The translations under genes and the position numbers were made by a program. The notes beneath the pieces are model-generated. The model was not told the DNA's origin. It worked only from the letters and a program-made list of their open reading frames with translations, and made no database searches. Source: CAZMFZ01 sp964565665 (lineage in GTDB: Bacteria > Bacteroidota > Bacteroidia > Cytophagales > UBA9547). Taken from it: a stretch of 11,818 bases of DNA. Shown here in pieces: positions 7,065 through 11,818 of the stretch (its first letter is position 1; each line of letters starts with the position of its first letter). Location: the NCBI GenBank assembly GCA_964565665.1, contig CAZMFZ010000114.1:1-11818 (forward strand), written 5' to 3'.

Positions 7065-9227
7065 TTATGCGATTTCTAAAGTTTTTTTGGTTTCTTTAAT
7101 TTTGTCTTTTTTAGGTTCGAAACAAAAGGCAATATCGATAAGTGCATCTTGTGTTACTTTATAAAACTCTTTGTGGACATTGAATGGTTTGCCATCTTTA
7201 GATTCTATTTTGGTATAAGTGCTGTCCTCATTCATTTTGTAGGCGTTTACATTGTCTTTCAAATTATATGCGAGCACATTTATCGCTTCTTTTTTCAAGT
7301 TTTCATCTACAATAGAATATAAAGATTCTATTCTTCTGTCGAAGCTTCGCACCATGGCATCAGCACTTCCGCTATAAATTAATGGTTCGCCATTATTCAC
7401 AAAATAGAAAATACGAGCATGTTCCAGATAATCGCCCACCAACGATAATACTTCAATATTCTCGCTCAAGCCTTCTCTAGCCGGGCGAATGCAGCAAATA
7501 CCACGTACGATCAATTTGATGGTGACTCCTGCTTGCGAAGCTTTATATATTTCATCTATCACTTCTTTATCTTGCAATGAATTTACCTTCCATACTATGC
7601 CAGCATGAAGCCCTTTTTTGGCATTTTCAGCTTCATTTCTAATCAATTGAATCAATTGCCTACGCATATTGTGTGGGGCAGTAATCAAATATTGGTACAT
7701 TTCGGGTTGAGAATGCCCTGTTATTACATTGAAAAATTCTGATACATCGTTGGCATAACCTTCATTTGTGGTAAGCAAGCCCAAATCGGTATAGAATTTC
7801 GAAGTTACCTCATTATAATTTCCACTTGAAATATGCACATAGCGGGTGATGGACTGGTCGGGTTCTTGCCTTACTATCAGCATCAGCTTGGTGTGAGTTT
7901 TAAATTTTCCAACTCCATATATCACAAAACAACCCGCTTTTTGCAGTTTTTCGGCTTCCGACATATTGTGCTCTTCATCAAAGCGAGCTTTTACTTCAAA
8001 TAATACCGATACATTTTTGCCATTGTTGGCTGCTTTTAGCAAGGCATTGGTGATGCGTGATTCGTGTGCCAAGCGATAAATTGTCATTTTGATGGCTAAT
8101 ACACCTGGGTCGCTGGCTGCCATTTCCACCAATTCAATTACTGGCTCCATACTATTGTATGGGTGGTGCATCAGCAAATCTTTGTGTTTGAGGTAATCGA
8201 ACCACGATTCTTGACTAGGATTGTCGTAGCTAATGGGCTGCACAGGTGTAGGTAAAGCGGGGATTTTACTCTTAAACTCGGCATGTTTCATTATTTGCCC
8301 AACGCCTGTAAAATCAATGAGTGAGGTGGTTTCGAAAATATTATGGTCGTCAATTTCAAACTTCTCAGAAAGCAGTTTCACTAGCCATTTATTGTGGTTG
8401 GGTTCAATTTCCAAACGAACTACACGACCTGTTTTACGGGTGTTTACTTTCTTTTTCATTTCCTCCAAAAAGTTGGCATCCGTATCTTCCGACTCTTCGA
8501 GGAAATCGCCATTACGAGTAATGCGCATCAATGTAGCACTTTGTATTTCTACATTTCTGAACATTTTTTGAATTTGCCACCTGATAATTTCCTCTATCGG
8601 CAGATACAATACCTTTTCGCCATTGGTGGCTATTTCATAAAAACGCGGCAGATTTTGAGGCACTTGCACAAATGTAACTCGCTTGCTTTCTTTATCTTTT
8701 TCGCCCTCGGCTTTGGTTACTACCGCGAATGTGAGTACTTTATTGTTCAACACCGGAAAAGCATGGGTATTGTCGTAAAGCATTGGTGTGAGCATAGGGA
8801 ATATGGTTTTAGTGAAATATTTATACACCTTTTCCCTGTCTTCGTCTTTTATATCTGTGATATTCACGATTCTAAAGCCGTTTTTCTCAAACTCAGGCTC
8901 AAGCTCCGACTCATAACATTTGTTTTGAGCTTTGGTAAATTGTTGCAATTCACTTAATAATTTTTTGCGGAATAAATGTGAATTTAGCCCAGAATAATCG
9001 ATTCGGTCTTTATTGAAATCGATATAATTGTAAAGCGAACCTATGCGAATCATGCAAAATTCATCGAGATTGGAGCTGCATATTGCTAAAAATTTAAGCC
9101 TATCGAAAATACTTCTGCTTTGGTTTTTGGCTTGGTCAAGCACACGATAGTTGAATTTCAACCAACTTAAATCGCGGCTTACATATATACTTTTATCTAT
9201 TGTTTTTTCTTCTTTGGCACTTAACAT
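7065..9227 (-). CDS. ppk1: Polyphosphate kinase 1
   Basis: A 720-residue PPK1, which reversibly transfers the ATP gamma-phosphate to a growing inorganic polyphosphate chain. The N domain opens with the characteristic RDLSWLKFNYRVLDQA (18-33) and LKFLAICSSNLDEFCMIRIGSL (44-65). The head domain follows, then two phospholipase-D-like catalytic domains. Catalytic residues by alignment with E. coli PPK: H445 in KTHTKLMLI (equivalent of phosphorylated H435), H465 in YVHISSGNYNE (H454) and H603 in LEHARIFYF (H592). Other family motifs are IKMTIYRLA (379-387), LFEVKARFDEEHN (409-421), FYTDLGLLTTN (478-488) and SGSADAMVRSFDRRIE (619-634). Length is normal and nothing is missing. The ATG at 9227 is preceded by AAAGGA about 12 nt upstream, a weak Shine-Dalgarno match. 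It is the first gene of the minus-strand block, so the promoter should lie in 9228-9360; only a weak -7 match was seen there. Confidence 0.97.
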   Translation of the reverse strand: MLSAKEEKTIDKSIYVSRDLSWLKFNYRVLDQAKNQSRSIFDRLKFLAICSSNLDEFCMIRIGSLYNYIDFNKDRIDYSGLNSHLFRKKLLSELQQFTKAQNKCYESELEPEFEKNGFRIVNITDIKDEDREKVYKYFTKTIFPMLTPMLYDNTHAFPVLNNKVLTFAVVTKAEGEKDKESKRVTFVQVPQNLPRFYEIATNGEKVLYLPIEEIIRWQIQKMFRNVEIQSATLMRITRNGDFLEESEDTDANFLEEMKKKVNTRKTGRVVRLEIEPNHNKWLVKLLSEKFEIDDHNIFETTSLIDFTGVGQIMKHAEFKSKIPALPTPVQPISYDNPSQESWFDYLKHKDLLMHHPYNSMEPVIELVEMAASDPGVLAIKMTIYRLAHESRITNALLKAANNGKNVSVLFEVKARFDEEHNMSEAEKLQKAGCFVIYGVGKFKTHTKLMLIVRQEPDQSITRYVHISSGNYNEVTSKFYTDLGLLTTNEGYANDVSEFFNVITGHSQPEMYQYLITAPHNMRRQLIQLIRNEAENAKKGLHAGIVWKVNSLQDKEVIDEIYKASQAGVTIKLIVRGICCIRPAREGLSENIEVLSLVGDYLEHARIFYFVNNGEPLIYSGSADAMVRSFDRRIESLYSIVDENLKKEAINVLAYNLKDNVNAYKMNEDSTYTKIESKDGKPFNVHKEFYKVTQDALIDIAFCFEPKKDKIKETKKTLEIA

Positions 9228-9358
9228 AATTGCGGATTTTCCTTTATGGGAACATAATCACGAAATTAGTACATTAATGTTAATTGAATATTTATTGTGG
9301 CAATGATTTTTAAATAATTGTGGGGAGATAAGAGGGGTTAAGCTATCATTAAAAGCCT

Positions 9359-9414
9359 CACCCCCCTGGCCTCCCGAGAAAACGGAACAGGCTCTCTTGG
9401 CGGGAGAGGGGGTG
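9359..9414. repeat. GC-rich imperfect hairpin repeat
   Basis: The left arm CACCCCC (9359-9365) plus CTCCCG (9371-9376) pairs with CGGGAG (9401-9406) plus GGGGGTG (9408-9414) around a ~24-nt loop. The GC content is sharply higher than its surroundings. Such C-run/G-run hairpins are, from memory, common dispersed intergenic repeats in Bacteroidota chromosomes. It sits upstream of the ppk1 block and could insulate the two divergent regions. There is no T-run, so it is not a classical intrinsic terminator. Confidence 0.55.
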
Positions 9415-9490
9415 CCGAAGGAAGAAGTAAGTTGGAGATTGTAAAGCTTTTAAGTTGGCGTGGGGAGAAAGGTGCCAATGAGTAGCCCCT

Positions 9491-9531
9491 AGCATATGCT
9501 CTGCATATGAACTTCGTATTTCATATATTTG
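9491..9531 (+). promoter_or_regulatory. Symmetric AT-rich element with a promoter-like TATATTTG box
   Basis: The palindrome AGCATATGCT (9491-9500) is followed by an inverted repeat with perfect 7-bp arms, ATATGAA (9505-9511) and TTCATAT (9520-9526), around CTTCGTAT. Overlapping its right arm is TATATTTG (9524-9531), an exact TAnnTTTG -7 match. A one-mismatch -33 (TCTG, 9500-9503) lies 20 nt upstream. No gene starts downstream before the toxin remnant, so it may be a leftover promoter/operator, a small-RNA promoter, or chance in AT-rich DNA. Confidence 0.3.
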
Positions 9532-9726
9532 AAACAAGATAGTATTACCAAAGCACAAAATACGCAACTGCGAATAGATGCACAAAGGAAAGCGTGAATA
9601 CCTAGAAATGAATACGTTATATAAAATTTAGAAATAATTTTAGGAAAGTAATGAATTGCGTATAATTGTGTAAACAAAGGAGTTACATAAGATTTTTGGA
9701 AGTAACCTCGTAAAAAACACATCCAA

Positions 9727-9744
9727 CCATAGTTGTACTTATGG
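9727..9744. promoter_or_regulatory. Candidate operator overlapping the TA promoter
   Basis: CCATA (9727-9731) and TATGG (9740-9744) form an inverted repeat with an 8-nt spacer, spanning the -33 element. Antitoxins with an XRE helix-turn-helix usually repress their own operon from such sites. The arms are only 5 bp, so chance is possible. Confidence 0.3.
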
Positions 9745-9763
9745 ATAACTTGACTTATATTTG
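9733..9763 (+). promoter_or_regulatory. Promoter of the toxin-antitoxin module
   Basis: TTG (9733-9735) and TATATTTG (9756-9763) match the Bacteroidota -33/-7 consensus with a 20-nt spacer. Transcription would begin near 9768-9770, only a few bases before the ATT (9775) where the toxin start codon is expected, giving a nearly leaderless mRNA. The promoter looks intact although the toxin frame is not, so it could still drive the antitoxin. Confidence 0.55.
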
Positions 9764-9774
9764 TTAGGACGAAA

Positions 9775-10104
9775 ATTAGGACAGTCTTTTTGTACAAAAA
9801 CTACTTCTTCGACTTTTACGAAAAGCAAAAGCAGAAAGTAAAAGCAAAAATTACTCGGGCAATTAAACCTATAGAAAATTTACCACAAATACCTGAAGAG
9901 TATTTGAAACACATATAAGGCACTGAAGGACTGTATGAAATAAGAATCAAATTGAGCAGTGACATATTTAGGGTATTTTATTTTTTTGACAAAGGTAAGC
10001 TAATCGTTTTGACAAATGGATTTCAAAAAAAGGCTCAAAAAACACCAAGAAGTGAAATAGAAAAGGCACTAAAAATCAAAAGAGAATATGAATCAGAAAA
10101 ATAA
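9775..10104 (+). pseudogene. HigB/Gp49-like (RelE superfamily) toxin, inactivated
   Basis: The frame from 9775 to the TAA at 10102-10104 would encode ~109 residues, the usual size of the phage Gp49-like/HigB mRNA-interferase family. The order of motifs fits: FLYKNYFFDFYEKQKQKVKAKI near the N-terminus, then LPQIPEEYLKHI, GTEGLYEIRIKLSSDIFRVF, FFDKGKLIVLTNGFQKKAQKTP and EIEKALKIKREYE. Two lesions are visible. The codon where relatives have the initiating Met is ATT (9775-9777), with no ATG, GTG or TTG upstream after the predicted transcription start; the first alternative is TTG at 9790, inside the first beta strand. An in-frame TAA (9916-9918) follows KHI, where relatives usually have glutamate (GAA to TAA would be one change). 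The distal half is otherwise undamaged, so inactivation looks recent. The end overlaps the antitoxin start by 17 nt, the normal arrangement for such operons. Confidence 0.77.
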
Positions 10105-10390
10105 TTTGAAATCATTAGATTCGTTCATAGATGAACAATACGGAGAAATTGGGCAGATGAAACGTGACAATTTTGAGAACGGATATGAATCATTTAAACT
10201 CGGAGTGCTGCTGCAACAAGCTCGCTTGGAGAAAGGATTGACACAAGAACAGCTTGCTGAGAAATGTGGAACGAATAAAGGATACATTTCAAAAATTGAA
10301 AACAATATCAAGGAAGTCAGAATTTCGACACTTCAAAAAATAGTTGAATTGGGACTTGGTGGACATCTTAACTTGTCAATTAGCTTTTAA
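10088..10390 (+). CDS. XRE-family helix-turn-helix antitoxin
   Basis: A 100-residue DNA-binding protein, the expected partner of the upstream HigB/Gp49-like toxin. The N-terminal ~35 residues (with KSLDSFIDEQYGEIG at 8-22) form the antitoxin arm preceding the domain. The HTH_3 domain spans about 39-90, with helix 2 around TQEQLAEKCG (52-61) and the recognition helix around NKGYISKIENN (63-73). Gene order (toxin first), the 17-nt overlap and the size all fit the HigBA-like class. The ATG at 10088 follows an A/G-rich leader (AAAAGAGAAT). The frame is intact although the toxin is not, so the protein may persist as an orphan repressor or as an anti-addiction factor against related toxins. Translation was probably coupled to the toxin, so the in-frame stop at 9916 could lower its expression. 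Confidence 0.86.
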   Translation: MNQKNNLKSLDSFIDEQYGEIGQMKRDNFENGYESFKLGVLLQQARLEKGLTQEQLAEKCGTNKGYISKIENNIKEVRISTLQKIVELGLGGHLNLSISF

Positions 10391-10394
10391 TTAG

Positions 10395-10442
10395 AAAAAA
10401 AACCTCATGTAACAGCATATTTATGAAAAAAGGGGTTTTGTT
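10395..10442 (+). terminator. Terminator-like hairpin after the antitoxin
   Basis: AAAACCTC (10399-10406) can pair with GGGGTTTT (10432-10439), eight pairs with one G-T wobble, around a 25-nt loop. An A-run lies before the stem and T-rich sequence follows, starting 5 nt after the antitoxin stop. The loop is long and the right arm is also used by the larger inverted repeat at 10407-10536, so the two foldings compete. Confidence 0.4.
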
Positions 10443-10536
10443 GGTAGGTCGTTGTTTTGCTCTCCTGCGTAGCTAGTTTCAGGGGCCACTTTCGCAGTCC
10501 TTTCGCCCCTTTCATCATAAATATTTAACGTTAGAC
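10407..10536 (+). repeat. attC-like long imperfect inverted repeat
   Basis: The left arm 10417-10435 (ATATTTATGAAAAAAGGGG) pairs with the right arm 10506-10524 at 17 of 19 positions. Outside the arms lie TAAC (10410-10413; ATGTAAC in full) and GTTAGAC (10530-10536). GTTAGAC fits the integron core-site consensus GTTRRRY, and the outer pair TAAC/GTTA is complementary. Unpaired spacers of 3 nt (left) and 5 nt (right) separate core from arm, as the unpaired spacers of attC sites do. A further 5-bp stem, CTGCG/CGCAG, lies inside (10465-10497). The left core departs from RYYYAAC at one base (G at 10409). The total length of 130 nt falls within the attC range. It lies just after the antitoxin and before a separately promoted gene. 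No integrase is visible, so cassette origin is an inference; a MITE or transcript-end structure is the alternative. Confidence 0.4.
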
Positions 10537-10561
10537 AGAGTGCTATGGCGACAGTTCAGAC

Positions 10562-10592
10562 TTTGAACAGAGGTATATAAAATTTACTTTTG
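10562..10592 (+). promoter_or_regulatory. Promoter of the DUF4386 gene
   Basis: TTTG (10562-10565) and TACTTTTG (10585-10592) are exact matches to the Bacteroidota -33 and -7 elements with a 19-nt spacer. Transcription should start near 10597-10600, leaving an ~80-nt leader that ends in a very A-rich stretch immediately before the ATG at 10680, the usual start context in this phylum. The site lies 26 nt after the attC-like element, so the gene carries its own promoter. Confidence 0.6.
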
Positions 10593-10679
10593 TAAACTAG
10601 ATACACAAAACAACGAGAGACGGCAAAGCAGCAAACTATAGACGAACTTTCAATACAATATTACTAATAAATAAAAAAA

Positions 10680-11354
10680 ATGAATATCCTTAAAAGCTTT
10701 CTCACAACCACACGAGTAACTGGACTTTTGTATTTGGGTTTAGCATTGTCGGGTATAGTTTCGTTTCTTTTTGCAAAGAATCAAATTTATATAGACAATA
10801 ATGCTGCAACAACATTTACAAACCTAATTGAAAAGGAGAGCTTGGCACGTTTCGGCCTTGCCTCGGAGTTAGCTTTGGTTGCTTTTCAAGCATTATCTGC
10901 GATATGGTTCTACAAACTGTTTAAAATGAAGGACTCTGTCGCAGCAGGTATGCTAACAGCTTTTGGATTAATCAACGCTACAGCTATTCTAATATCATCT
11001 GCATTTTGGTTAAGCGCACTCAATGCAGCAATGGCTGGAGAATCAGCCAATATTGCCTATTACCTATTTAATATTCATGAATCCATTTGGCTTGTGTCTA
11101 ACATATTCTTCGGATTATGGTTGTTGCCAATGGGCTACCTAGCGAACAAAGCAAAAATGCCACGGGCTCTTACTGGATTATTGTTCGCAGGAGGTATTGG
11201 TTACATTCTTGCTGCATTTCTGCTTGTTTTGTTGCCAGGTCAAAAAGCCATTATAGATCTATTGCCGATTCCAGCAACTGTTGGCGAATTTTGGATGATT
11301 GGGTACTTGTTTGCTAAATCGAAGATAGACGAACAAATAGTTGTAATGCAATAA
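10680..11354 (+). CDS. DUF4386 family integral membrane protein
   Basis: A 224-residue polytopic inner-membrane protein with about six hydrophobic helices (residues ~13-32, 58-80, 88-112, 134-155, 165-187 and 193-212). The family is recognised from the opening TTTRVTGLLYLGLALSGIVSF, the following SLARFGLASEL, NIHESIWLVSNIFFGLWLLPMGYL and the closing LLPIPATVGEFWMIGYLF. Full-length for DUF4386. No catalytic or transport motif is recognisable and the function is unknown. It has its own promoter, stands alone, and lies beyond the attC-like repeat from the toxin-antitoxin module, as a one-gene cassette would. GC content is slightly higher than in the surrounding intergenic DNA, as expected for coding sequence. 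The start at 10680 is preceded by eight A residues and no Shine-Dalgarno sequence. No second attC-like site was found downstream. Confidence 0.87.
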   Translation: MNILKSFLTTTRVTGLLYLGLALSGIVSFLFAKNQIYIDNNAATTFTNLIEKESLARFGLASELALVAFQALSAIWFYKLFKMKDSVAAGMLTAFGLINATAILISSAFWLSALNAAMAGESANIAYYLFNIHESIWLVSNIFFGLWLLPMGYLANKAKMPRALTGLLFAGGIGYILAAFLLVLLPGQKAIIDLLPIPATVGEFWMIGYLFAKSKIDEQIVVMQ

Positions 11355-11368
11355 TGTAATATTGAATG

Positions 11369-11389
11369 TGCCTGACCCATCTGGGGGCA
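11369..11389 (+). terminator. Possible hairpin terminator after the DUF4386 gene
   Basis: TGCC (11369-11372) and CCC (11376-11378) pair with GGG (11383-11385) and GGCA (11386-11389) around ATCT, with a 3-nt TGA bulge on the left. It starts 14 nt after the stop codon. The following sequence is not a clear T-run, so termination there is uncertain. Confidence 0.35.
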
Positions 11390-11685
11390 TATCTTCAGCC
11401 AAACAGCAACTTCTAAAGCTAACATTGTATTTACAATTATAGTGTATAGATAGTTGCTCACAAACTAGCCCAATCTCTAACTTCTATACCCTCACAACTC
11501 CTACCATTTTAAATGTTCCGCTCCATCACTTAACCTGCCAAGATGGGGTATATTTTCATTTTTTAATGCGTATTAGAATTTTTCTAATGGCTATATGGAA
11601 TACTCTAATAATTAGTTCCAAATAATGTACCTAATTTCACCCCGTCAATATTTTACACTTCTAAAAATCATTTTATTCTATAAGT

Positions 11686-11818
11686 ATCAAATTAAAATTT
11701 TTCGTTATTATTGGGTCTCTAAGTTATATTTCTGCACAAGCCCATTTTTCCCCACCGCAGGCGATAAACAAGTAGTTTTGGGGATGAATGGCAATTCCGC
11801 CTTTATACAGGTGAGAAA
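11686..11818 (+). pseudogene. Possible damaged start of a secreted-protein gene
   Basis: From ATC at 11686 the frame reads IKLKFFVIIGSLSYISAQAH, which looks like a signal peptide ending in an A-Q-A cleavage site, but the first codon is ATC rather than ATG. The frame then hits TAG at 11773-11775. A single-base slip in the T/C run at 11745-11753 would move into another frame reading SPTAGDKQVVLGMNGNSAF to the window edge. Two lesions must be assumed, so this is weak; chance in AT-rich DNA is quite possible. Confidence 0.15.

Larger units (their letters stand above)
9228..9774. other. Gene-poor intergenic region between ppk1 and the toxin remnant
   Basis: No convincing coding region was found on either strand in these ~550 bases. 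Open frames on the minus strand at 9358-9585 and 9489-9797 have unnatural composition (runs of aromatic residues and cysteines, no recognisable domain) and cross repeat and promoter-like DNA. The stretch holds a GC-rich hairpin (9359-9414), a symmetric AT-rich element (9491-9531), and promoter-like boxes at 9524 and 9756. It also has a short direct repeat, TAAGTTGG, at about 9428 and 9450. It must also contain the leftward ppk1 promoter. Confidence 0.6.
11355..11818. other. Right-edge region without a confident gene
   Basis: I see no intact gene in these 464 bases. They contain the hairpin at 11369-11389 and a perfect AT-rich hairpin, ATTAGAA-TTT-TTCTAAT (11572-11588). Nearby is CTAAT-A-ATTAG (11605-11615). 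From about 11686 a signal-peptide-like reading appears (see the separate entry). The minus strand from 11818 is also open for about 30 codons, but I recognise nothing in it. Confidence 0.5.

Noticed and set aside
8394..8957. Plus-strand open frame of 187 codons
   Set aside because: Fully antisense to ppk1, whose catalytic motifs make the minus-strand reading certain.
9261..9268. TAATTTCG on the minus strand as the ppk1 promoter -7 box
   Set aside because: It has one mismatch to TAnnTTTG and no TTG or TTTG at the proper distance upstream, so it is too weak to call.
9358..9585. Minus-strand open frame of 75 codons
   Set aside because: Half of it is the GC-rich hairpin repeat; no recognisable domain.
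9702..9769. Second attC-like site upstream of the toxin, ending GTTAGGA
   Set aside because: GTTAGGA breaks the GTTRRRY consensus at its last base and the flanking sequence has no complementary arms.
9489..9797. Minus-strand open frame of 102 codons
   Set aside because: Composition is unlike a protein (rich in Tyr, Phe, Cys and Ile without any motif). It crosses two promoter-like boxes and runs antisense into the toxin remnant.
9916..9918. TAA in the toxin frame as a recoding site
   Set aside because: Known stop recoding for Sec or Pyl uses TGA or TAG, and the missing start codon points to ordinary decay.
11572..11588. ATTAGAA-TTT-TTCTAAT hairpin as a terminator
   Set aside because: The stem is almost all A/T and lies over 200 nt after the nearest stop codon; it is most likely chance in AT-rich DNA.
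1..11818. tRNA, rRNA, CRISPR arrays, insertion sequences
   Set aside because: No cloverleaf-like sequence, no regularly spaced repeats and no transposase or integrase frame were seen by reading both strands.

Overview
The window looks like chromosomal DNA from an AT-rich member of the Bacteroidota. Four things point there: a secreted M43 metalloprotease with a C-terminal type IX secretion (Por) sorting domain; A-rich rather than Shine-Dalgarno-like start contexts; exact matches to the Bacteroidota promoter consensus (-33 TTTG or TTG, -7 TAnnTTTG) in the intergenic regions; and a ComEC whose C-terminal region lacks the usual metallo-beta-lactamase ligands. Genus cannot be told from this window.

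Layout, left to right. (1) Bases 1-934, minus strand: the decaying remnant of a large Eco57I-like type IIG restriction/N6-adenine methyltransferase gene. It still encodes the SAM-binding motif CDPAVGSGHFL but carries frame breaks near 65 and 400-420, an apparent internal deletion near 660-675, and a stop at 932-934. (2) Bases 1000-9227, minus strand: six intact, closely spaced genes. In transcription order these are ppk1 (polyphosphate kinase), phoH (ATPase), a secreted M43 protease, a DUF4256 protein, a YdeI/OmpD-associated (DUF1801 plus OmdA) protein, and comEC (DNA uptake channel). Gaps are 13, 11, 35, 14 and 46 nt, so they could form one or two transcription units. (3) Bases 9228-9774: a gene-poor stretch with a GC-rich hairpin repeat, a symmetric AT-rich element and two TATATTTG promoter-like boxes. 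(4) Bases 9775-10390, plus strand: a toxin-antitoxin module. The HigB/Gp49-like toxin frame has ATT where a start codon should be and an in-frame TAA, while the overlapping XRE-type antitoxin is intact. (5) Bases 10391-10680: a terminator-like hairpin and a long imperfect inverted repeat ending in GTTAGAC, resembling an integron attC site, followed by a good Bacteroidota promoter. (6) Bases 10680-11354, plus strand: a six-helix DUF4386 membrane protein. (7) Bases 11355-11818: mostly non-coding, with a possible damaged start of a secreted-protein gene at the right edge.

How the parts fit. The minus-strand block is mostly core physiology (polyphosphate synthesis, PhoH, DNA uptake) with two small cytoplasmic proteins of unknown role and one exported protease. 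Both flanks look like accessory DNA in decay: a dead restriction-modification gene on the left, and on the right a toxin-antitoxin module with a dead toxin beside a single-gene unit. The most unusual signal is the combination of a doubly lesioned toxin, a preserved antitoxin, and an attC-like inverted repeat between that module and a separately promoted small membrane-protein gene. This layout is reminiscent of gene cassettes, but no integrase is visible here.
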